From NCBI RefSeq assembly GCF_016919175.1, contig NZ_JAFFPU010000082.1, forward strand, positions 42,930-106,929: a stretch of 64,000 bases of DNA, given 5' to 3'. Below the pieces are notes generated by a model. That model was given only the letters and a program-made list of their open reading frames with translations. It ran no database searches and was not told the DNA's origin. The DNA comes from Leptospira ainlahdjerensis. GTDB lineage: Bacteria > Spirochaetota > Leptospiria > Leptospirales > Leptospiraceae. Shown piece by piece: positions 55,385 to 64,000 of this stretch. Position 1 is the stretch's first letter, and every line of letters starts with the position of its first letter. A program made the translations under genes and the position numbers.

Positions 55385-56542
55385 ATGAATACCTGCCGCA
55401 AATCAGTTTTAGGAAAAATTCTTCCTATTTTAATTCTTTCCATTGCCGGACTGGTTCCGGCGGGTTCTCTTTTCTCACAAGTGACTTGTACAGGACAGGC
55501 TTGTAGCGTCATTCCTGTGAGTATCACTTCTCAGTTCAACGGCTTGGAAAACGAGGTTCGAACAAAATACCTCAACGAAGTCGTGAAATCGATGGCGGAT
55601 TCCGCACTTTTAACCAATATCAATTCTTCGATGATGGGACCCGGGACCATCAATCGATTTCAGGTCGGAGCCGGGGTTTCCGCGGCCGGAGTCAAGAACG
55701 AGGACGTTCAGATTCAGTATGCGGGAATCAATCTTCCGAATCTTCCGAATGGAGGAGCTTCTATCAGTCCATCCTTTATGGCGGGAGTCAATTTAGGATG
55801 GTTGACGATGAACGGCCCCTCCGATCAGGAAGAGGAAAAAAGAAGTTTCCTTCATAGAATCAATATCTATGTTCACGGGTTTCAGGGTAGTTTGGGACAG
55901 GGTGACCTGAGAACCGCCAATGCTTCTGCGGCGAACGATTTCAAACTCGCGGGAAATTTTAATTCCTTCGGCGCTACGGTTCGTTTTCAACTTTTGAGAG
56001 AACGTTATACACGATTGGATTTTTTCGGATTTACCGGACTCAGTTTGGGACTTGGATTTCACAGTAAAACCGAAGAGCTCTCGATGGGTTATTCTCCGAC
56101 TTCTATTCCGAAAGTTTCCTTCGGACCTGCGAGCGGACGTTGGGATGCGGATTTTAGCATGGATTACAGAGCGAAATCGCAATCCCTTCCGATCGACATT
56201 CGGACAGGGGTACGACTTTTTTATCTTCTTACAATTTTCGGAGGAGCGGGAATCAGCCAGAACACCGGGAGTTCGAATTTGAACCTCCTCGTTTCCGGAC
56301 CGATCACTCTCACTCTGGACGCCGCTGCGGCAGGATTGCCTCTTGAATTCTTAAAAGGATATTCCGCATCCTCCACGGGGACTCTTTCCATCCGAACTCA
56401 TGGAGAGGCGAAAGCGAAAGACACAGTCAATTATTTGATTGGGGGTGTGGAGTTGAATCTGATCACCTTCAAACTTCTTGTCGAAGGACTTGTTTCCGAG
56501 AAGTTTTATTCTGCGAATGTGGGTGTGAAATTCGCTCTTTAA
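55385..56542 (+). CDS. Putative outer-membrane beta-barrel protein
   Basis: A 385-residue protein with a signal peptide (ILPILILSIAGLVPAGSLFS). It has alternating Gly/aromatic beta-strand patterns, e.g. NFNSFGATVRFQLLRERYTR, DFFGFTGLSLGLGFHS and DIRTGVRLFYLLTIFGGAGI. The C terminus FYSANVGVKFAL is typical of a last barrel strand. It probably sits in the outer membrane. The specific family is not identified, but it looks like a conserved leptospiral protein. An inverted repeat follows its stop. Confidence 0.7.
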   Translation: MNTCRKSVLGKILPILILSIAGLVPAGSLFSQVTCTGQACSVIPVSITSQFNGLENEVRTKYLNEVVKSMADSALLTNINSSMMGPGTINRFQVGAGVSAAGVKNEDVQIQYAGINLPNLPNGGASISPSFMAGVNLGWLTMNGPSDQEEEKRSFLHRINIYVHGFQGSLGQGDLRTANASAANDFKLAGNFNSFGATVRFQLLRERYTRLDFFGFTGLSLGLGFHSKTEELSMGYSPTSIPKVSFGPASGRWDADFSMDYRAKSQSLPIDIRTGVRLFYLLTIFGGAGISQNTGSSNLNLLVSGPITLTLDAAAAGLPLEFLKGYSASSTGTLSIRTHGEAKAKDTVNYLIGGVELNLITFKLLVEGLVSEKFYSANVGVKFAL

Positions 56543-56585
56543 TTTCCACGGCACGGTTTTTGCATTCTTTTCCATAGAACCTCGA

Positions 56586-56619
56586 TTTTGGAAGACGAGA
56601 ATTTCCCCGTCTTCCAAAA
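56586..56619. terminator. Inverted repeat after the outer-membrane protein gene
   Basis: TTTTGGAAGACG / CGTCTTCCAAAA around an AGAATTTCCC loop, 44 bp past the stop. The long stem is symmetric, so it could act in either direction. Confidence 0.7.
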
Positions 56620-56811
56620 AGAATCCGGATTTTTCTTAAGAATGGATTCTTTTGTGTTTCTAAAACACTTTCGAAGAGGGGGGTTCTCTTAGAATTTGGA
56701 GAAAATTTTAGTTTTGCATTCCATTCCAGGAATCGGAACCGAAGTTTTCATAATACAAATTCATAGGAGAATTGCTTTAGAAATAGACAGAATGCGCTTG
56801 AGGAAACCGTT

Positions 56812-57423
56812 ATGATTCAAACAACTACAGAATCTTCCATTCATATCTCTTGTATTCCAAGGGACGGATCGTATGCCCTCAAGGTAAACATTTCCAACAA
56901 CGAGATCGGAATCATCTACCGCGTGACCGCGGCCCTTTTTGTAAGAGGGTGGACAATTGAAGAAGCCGTCGCGGAAACTTCCCAGGATGGTTATATCAGC
57001 GATATCTTTATCATCAGAAATGTGGAAAATCTTCCGATGACGGATGAGATGCTCCAGATCATTCATTCCGATTTGAAAGAGATGTTTTTTCAGGGTGTTT
57101 CCGTCCTCAATTATCTCGAAAAATTTCCCGAAAAAGCGGAATATCTAAAGAACAAGGAAAGATCTCAGATCGAACTTTTTTTATTCAATTCTCACGGAAG
57201 CGATTGCACCGTGATGGATCTGAGAATGAAGGATCGCCCCGGGATTATTTTTGAAGTGTCTCAGCTTCTTTTTCTCTATGGAATCGACATTCTTTCTTTC
57301 AAAGCGGTTACTGATTCGGGATCCGTTCGAGATACGTTTCTTTTGAGATTGGAAAATGGAAGCAAACTGGATGAAACGCTCCATTTTGAAAGATTGAGCG
57401 TCGCTTTGAAAACGATTCTTTGA
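56812..57423 (+). CDS. Protein with two ACT domains (GlnD-like)
   Basis: A 203-residue protein with ACT domain 1 at about 20-95 (VNISNNEIGIIYRVTAALFV then RGWTIEEAVAETSQDGYISD) and ACT domain 2 at about 125-200 (MDLRMKDRPGIIFEVSQLLF). The spacing matches the paired ACT domains at the end of GlnD uridylyltransferases, but no catalytic domain is present. It may bind an amino acid and regulate a partner. GAGGAAACC precedes the start. Confidence 0.75.
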   Translation: MIQTTTESSIHISCIPRDGSYALKVNISNNEIGIIYRVTAALFVRGWTIEEAVAETSQDGYISDIFIIRNVENLPMTDEMLQIIHSDLKEMFFQGVSVLNYLEKFPEKAEYLKNKERSQIELFLFNSHGSDCTVMDLRMKDRPGIIFEVSQLLFLYGIDILSFKAVTDSGSVRDTFLLRLENGSKLDETLHFERLSVALKTIL

Positions 57424-57466
57424 AGAATTTTTGAAAATAAAATCACTTTTGAAATGGTCGTTTGAG

Positions 57467-57487
57467 GCTTCTAAAATTCTTAGAAGC
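57467..57487. terminator. Hairpin after the ACT-domain gene
   Basis: GCTTCTAA / TTAGAAGC with a short loop, 44 bp past the stop, followed by TTTCC. A further palindrome, CGGACTT-A-AAGTCCG, lies near 57625. Confidence 0.5.
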
Positions 57488-57755
57488 TTTCCGATTCTCG
57501 AAAAAAATCTTCGACCATTACTTTCGATTTTTACCGCAAATTTTAGCGGGACCGGAATTCTTTGAGACGATCTTATTCGTTTGTTCCGGCAAAGGTTTTT
57601 ACGGAAAAGAATGTTGATAGCGGACTTAAAGTCCGTTTCCGGTAAGAGTTACTGCGGATTTTGAATTTCAATAGAGAGCGGTTACATCCTTGAATGTTTT
57701 GAAGAGGTAAAGCTTGAACAACGATTCTTTTTGTTCAAGTACAACCAAAGAAACT
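57488..57755. other. Convergent intergenic region
   Basis: This lies between the convergent ACT-domain and MFS genes. I see only small palindromes, no gene. Confidence 0.4.
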
Positions 57756-59066
57756 TTACTCGCTCGTGTGAGAATGGGTGTGAACTGGTTGTTTTAGTTT
57801 CCAGATCAGAAGAAGAAAACAAAAACAAATGATTCCCGAAGTGAGAAAAGAGACTGCAGGTCCTTTGCTAAAGTAAATCAGGCAGAATGCAAAGGGAGCG
57901 AGTCCTCTTCCCAAGGAGGCAAGGCTTCGAAACATTCCGAGGTTAGTTCCTTGTTCTTCTTTTCCGGAAACTAAGGAAACTAACGTGGAAAGAGAGGGGT
58001 GGAGGAGTGCGCTTCCCGAAGATAAAAATGTGAGAGCGATAAAAAGCTGATAAGAATTGGAAACAAAGTAGAGAAGTGCAAAACCCAACAAGAGAGAGAT
58101 CGAACCGGCTCTTACGAGACGTGTTTCTTTTACTTTACCGGAAAGTCTTCGGAAAACACCACCCTGAATCAAAACGATGATCAAGCCTATATAAACAAAG
58201 GTAAAACCGATTTCGCTCGGCGAGTAATTCAAAAATTGACTCAGATAAAAATTGATCGAGAATTCAAATCCCGAAAATGCAAAAACAAAGATAAAGTAAA
58301 GAAGGGAATACAAAACAACTTCTCTGTTTTTGGAAGTAAAAACTCCCAGAATCGGATGAGTTTTTTTATGAGTCATCGTCGCCTGTGGATCCGTTTTTAA
58401 CGTTTCTCGAAACCAAAAAAGAATCATCAAAAGATTAAGGAACGCTACGAATGTCGCCGCTAACGCGGAAGCGGGAAACGCAGTCAGAGTGATTTCCGGA
58501 AACATGAGTTCCATAAAACTCAAATCCACTTTTGCAAAAAGTCCACCGATCGGGGGTCCTGCGATAAAGCCCAAGCCGACTCCGGCTCCGATCAGTCCCA
58601 TTCCTTTGGCGCGATCTTTTTCGCTCGTGATATCTGCCATAGCTGCGGAGGCGACCGAAATATTTCCACCCATCATCCCCGTGATGACTCTGGAAAAAAC
58701 GAATAGAGAAAAACTTCCCGAAAAAAGCCAAACCGCATAACCGAAAAAACTTCCTAGACTTGTAAAAACAAGAATCGGTTTTCTTCCGATCCGATCCGAA
58801 ATTCTTCCCCAGATCGGTGCAAAGGCAAATTGTAAAAGGGAATAAAGGCTCGCGACGATTCCTCCGAAGAGGGCCACAAATAAAGACCAATCTCCTCCGG
58901 AAGCTTCCATAAGAATTCTTGTAAGATCCGTGAATTTATCTAAGACCGGATCGCCGGATTTTGCAAGGAAGATCTTAAGGGTTTCGGGAAAGATGGGAAA
59001 GATTACGGAGAATCCCATCATATCGATAAAGACTGTAAAAAAAAGTACGAAGGATAGTTTATTCAT
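57756..59066 (-). CDS. MFS efflux transporter (TetA-like)
   Basis: A 436-residue protein with 12 hydrophobic helices. The MFS loop 2-3 motif is ISDRIGRKPILVF, and helix 5 carries MGLIGAGVGLGFIAGPPIGG, the motif C of drug/H+ antiporters such as TetA. Residues VFIDMMGFSVIFPIFPETLK at the start are typical of the TetA/BCR-like subgroup. It expels an unknown compound by proton exchange. The minus-strand start lies about 77 bp from the next gene. Confidence 0.88.
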   Translation of the reverse strand: MNKLSFVLFFTVFIDMMGFSVIFPIFPETLKIFLAKSGDPVLDKFTDLTRILMEASGGDWSLFVALFGGIVASLYSLLQFAFAPIWGRISDRIGRKPILVFTSLGSFFGYAVWLFSGSFSLFVFSRVITGMMGGNISVASAAMADITSEKDRAKGMGLIGAGVGLGFIAGPPIGGLFAKVDLSFMELMFPEITLTAFPASALAATFVAFLNLLMILFWFRETLKTDPQATMTHKKTHPILGVFTSKNREVVLYSLLYFIFVFAFSGFEFSINFYLSQFLNYSPSEIGFTFVYIGLIIVLIQGGVFRRLSGKVKETRLVRAGSISLLLGFALLYFVSNSYQLFIALTFLSSGSALLHPSLSTLVSLVSGKEEQGTNLGMFRSLASLGRGLAPFAFCLIYFSKGPAVSFLTSGIICFCFLLLIWKLKQPVHTHSHTSE

Positions 59067-59142
59067 GCTTAGGAAGAACGGCCTGAAAACAATACTCTTC
59101 CAAGCCGTCCGCCTTGTCTCAACATTTTCGAAAAAAGGAACG

Positions 59143-59502
59143 TTATTGTTTTCTACTTAAGAGCTGTTTTAATTCGTCCAGAGTTGTTCTTGCCGCGGCC
59201 TTGAATTGTTCCGGGATGGAAGATTCGACTTCGGCGGAAAGACGGATGAAATTCTCCTGAAGTTTTGCCAGGGCTTCTTGTCTTCCTTCTCCACCTTTGG
59301 AAAGTAGATCGGTCGCGTCCTGAACCGTTTTGTTGAGAAGTTCGCGAACTTGATTCGCTTTGAAGCTCTGGTTCGCTTCCCCTTTTTCTCTAAGTTCTTG
59401 GTAGATCTTGTCCAGTTCGGCTAAGGATTGTTTGATTCTTCCTTCTCCGTTTTGAAACAACGCGATTCCCGCGTTTAGAATGTCCATCAGTAGTTTTTCC
59501 AA
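59143..59502 (-). CDS. Phasin-superfamily-like helical protein
   Basis: TTG start at 59502 with GAGGAG eight bases before. The 119-residue protein is amphipathic and helical (AGIALFQNGEGRIKQSLAEL then NQVRELLNKTVQDATDLLSK), with GGEGRQEALAKLQENFIRLS, as in the short phasin-like proteins. Phasins coat polyhydroxyalkanoate granules, but many bacteria have this fold without PHA, and no phaC gene is seen here. Function uncertain. Confidence 0.7.
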   Translation of the reverse strand: MEKLLMDILNAGIALFQNGEGRIKQSLAELDKIYQELREKGEANQSFKANQVRELLNKTVQDATDLLSKGGEGRQEALAKLQENFIRLSAEVESSIPEQFKAAARTTLDELKQLLSRKQ

Positions 59503-59598
59503 TCTAATTCTCCTCTTCGTCGGAATTCAAAAGGTGAATCCGATTTTTTCGAACGTTTGCACCGGTTGTATCGATCTATTTCTATTCTTTCGAGTAAA

Positions 59599-60171
<573 letters not shown>

Positions 60172-60226
60172 TCCCTTTGGAGGCTATCTTTGCAAACCTT
60201 TGGTGTCAAATGCTTTCCCGCAGAAA

Positions 60227-62098
<1,872 letters not shown>

Positions 62099-62623
62099 AC
62101 TCGTGTCAGAATTGAACCTAAAAACTTCTCTGCCAACCTGGATTTAAGCCCTTTTGAATCTTTTTGAGGGAAATATTTTGCGAAAATAAATAGGCTCTTG
62201 AGTGTTACCTGAGAATTTTGCGACCGCGTTTTCTGGAGATTCTAGGGAAGGAATCAAGTTGCTCTATCATTCTCTAAAATTGAATAAAGCTTAAATACCG
62301 ATTAGGAAAAAATTTCGGGCGTGCCCCGGACGTCGTTTCGATTTCCTCCCAGTTTCCATTTTTTTTTTGAGCAAAGAAACTCCGCCGGGTCGCGTCTCTC
62401 CAAGCTCGCGCATTCGCGCTCGTCTCTGCGAGACGCTTCGCGCTTTCCGAACCGCTCACGCGGGGATTGTGAAAGGAAGTTCTTCTTGATGAAACCTCTT
62501 TTTACATTTCTCTGAGAGATGGATTTTGATTCGTATTTGTTAAGCGAAAATTTTTAATAGGACATTGGCATTTTGGGTCTTTCCGATCCATTTTAGGGGT
62601 ATGAGGAAAAATGATTTTCAAAT
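62099..62623. other. Intergenic region with a GC-rich palindromic patch
   Basis: There is no convincing gene. Near 62420-62450 is a GC-rich block with the hairpin CGTCTC-TGC-GAGACG, unlike the surrounding AT-rich DNA, possibly a relic of another repeat or a structured RNA. The minus frame at 62274-62459 is not credible. Confidence 0.35.
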
Positions 62624-63083
62624 TCAGAATTTCCGAGATGTGGAATTTACGTTTTCGATCAAAAAGAAAAGGGTCTCTGACATTGATTCTTTGAATTCCT
62701 CTTTTCTTTGGAGAAGTTTTTGCCGGGCGATTTCTTTTTTAAGAAATATTTCCGGCGTATCAGGAAAGGGAAAGCCGAGGCGTTCCTTGTTTTGCCAGGA
62801 AATCTTCCCAGAATTTAGTTTTTGAGAATGAAGTCGTAGGATGGAGCCGATCATTTCGACCGTCAACTGAAGGGCTTGGATCGAATCGATTCCAAAAGCA
62901 GCTTTGATTTCATCGAATCCGATTCCTTGGATCTGAAATGGACAATACGGGTCTATTTTTTCATCCTTGAAGGGTTTCGGTTTTCCGATTGTTACGATTA
63001 CCTTTTGTTTTGTTTTGTTTTTTCTTTGGAGAGCTCCAGTTCTTCTTTGCGATGACGGTTCCTAATTTGAATTTCTCTTTCAA
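62624..63083 (-). pseudogene. DUF6968-like gene with a frameshift in a (TTTTG)n tract
   Basis: Minus strand, reading from TTG 63083: KFKLGTVIAKKNWSSPKKKQ gives the N-terminal strand. Across an A-rich tract the frame changes to KVIVTIGKPKPFKDEKID, PYCPFQIQGIGFDEIKAAFG, IDSIQALQLTVEMIGSILRL and a C terminus ending at 62624. The second frame alone has no start codon before 62866. VTIGKPKPF and CPFQIQGIG are the family hallmarks. The switch lies at 63003-63023, where the plus strand reads TTTTG three times. It may be dead or phase variable. Confidence 0.6.
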
Positions 63084-63153
63084 AGGGTTGGCCTCTCTGA
63101 GAACTAAATGCGAGTTCGGATTTTTGTGTTTGTTCGAACTTTTACGAAAGGAA

Positions 63154-63316
63154 TTGTCGTAGGTCCGACGCCTCTCCGTAAAAGTCGCGCGCCCCGCCCA
63201 AATTTCGGGTGGAGGGGTGGGCTGGCGGGAAAAAACCACGGCGGACTTTCCTGTATCACAAAATCATTCCAATCTCAACTCAAATTTTCACAGCGAAGTT
63301 GTCGGAACTCCGACAA
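63154..63316 (+). repeat. Dispersed palindrome-ended element, copy 6
   Basis: 163 bp, forward orientation. It starts TTGTCGTAGGTCCGACG and ends TTGTCGGAACTCCGACAA, with CCGTAAAAGTCGCGCGCCCC, GGGTGGAGGGGTGGGCTGGC and TGTATCACAAAATCATT in the family order. Confidence 0.9.
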
Positions 63317-63349
63317 TCTTTCGTGAAGACAGCGGACACGCGCTGATTC

Positions 63350-63434
63350 CTGGGTGGAGGGCCTGAGACGAAAAAGTCCGATGTCTTCCTATATCACAAA
63401 ATCGTAATTTTAAAAGAAGAAATTTCTTTGTAGC
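63350..63434 (+). repeat. Dispersed element, truncated copy 7
   Basis: This right half of a further copy lies 33 bp downstream of copy 6. CTGGGTGGAGGGCCTGAGA is followed by CCTATATCACAAAATCGTAA and TTTCTTTGTAGCAAATCTGG. The left palindrome and core are missing. Confidence 0.65.
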
Positions 63435-63987
<553 letters not shown>

Positions 63988-64000
63988 AGTTTCCAGTTTT

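Noticed and set aside
62274..62515. Open frames across the GC-rich patch
   Set aside because: Both strands are open because of local GC bias; no ribosome site or family.

Overview
The window looks like chromosomal DNA of a pathogenic-clade Leptospira (spirochaete). This rests on a PerR regulator - ankyrin protein - catalase cluster, spirochaetal lipoproteins with loose lipoboxes, a periplasmic-flagellum FlgF/FlhO-type rod protein, a TatT/TatP/TatQM TRAP transporter like that of Treponema, and 7TM-tethered regulators. The fairly high GC for the genus and the many broken genes suggest the borgpetersenii/santarosai/weilii side of the clade. That placement is inference.

Layout. 1-1935: end of a nosDFY copper-maturation operon. 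2.5-5.8 kb: a PAS protein, a FadL-like relic, a cytochrome c gene cut by an in-frame stop just before its CXXCH motif, a small membrane protein, and about 1 kb without recognisable genes. 5.8-9.7 kb: a secreted protein, then a head-to-tail array of two intact and one broken IS1595/ISXO2-like transposase genes. Two exact 89-bp repeats border the array, and one runs into the stop codon of flgF. 9.5-13.7 kb: flgF, perR, an ankyrin gene and katE, with two PerR-like boxes between perR and the ankyrin gene. 13.7-15.1 kb: an SDR oxidoreductase and HxlR regulator pair with twin direct repeats upstream. 15.3-16.6 kb: wreckage of a serine acetyltransferase (+) facing a Family 2 encapsulin shell gene (-). 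17.3-23 kb: a multi-PAS histidine kinase, small enzymes, and a nucleotidyl cyclase. 23.3-36 kb: an SDR pseudogene, an M20 peptidase, a di-heme oxidoreductase with an RCC1-repeat lipoprotein, two further lipoproteins, a MORN lipoprotein, a GH67-like protein, a DMT exporter and a desaturase. 36.5-46.7 kb: a 7TM-AraC regulator, an RRM protein, a large decayed gene, a 7TM regulator with a SARP-type (BTAD) output, and the TRAP transporter. 48-50.3 kb: tatA-tatC and a degenerate PP2C-like membrane protein. 50.5-62.1 kb: ordinary chromosomal genes (thioredoxin, cNMP-binding metallo-beta-lactamase protein, acyl-CoA dehydrogenase, outer-membrane protein, ACT protein, MFS pump, phasin-like, bifunctional nuclease, GAF-like/hydrolase fusion). 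The end holds a frameshifted DUF6968-like gene and a CAT-anticodon tRNA.

Scattered through the intergenic DNA is a family of about 150-160 bp elements. Each has a short palindrome at both ends (TTGTCGGA..TCCGACAA and TTGTAGGA..TCCTACAA), a GC-rich inverted-repeat core, and a conserved TATCACAAAAT box. Six full copies and two or three truncated or decayed ones occur in 64 kb. The two most interesting signals are this repeat family and the encapsulin/serine-acetyltransferase relic. All identifications come from reading the sequence; no database search was run.
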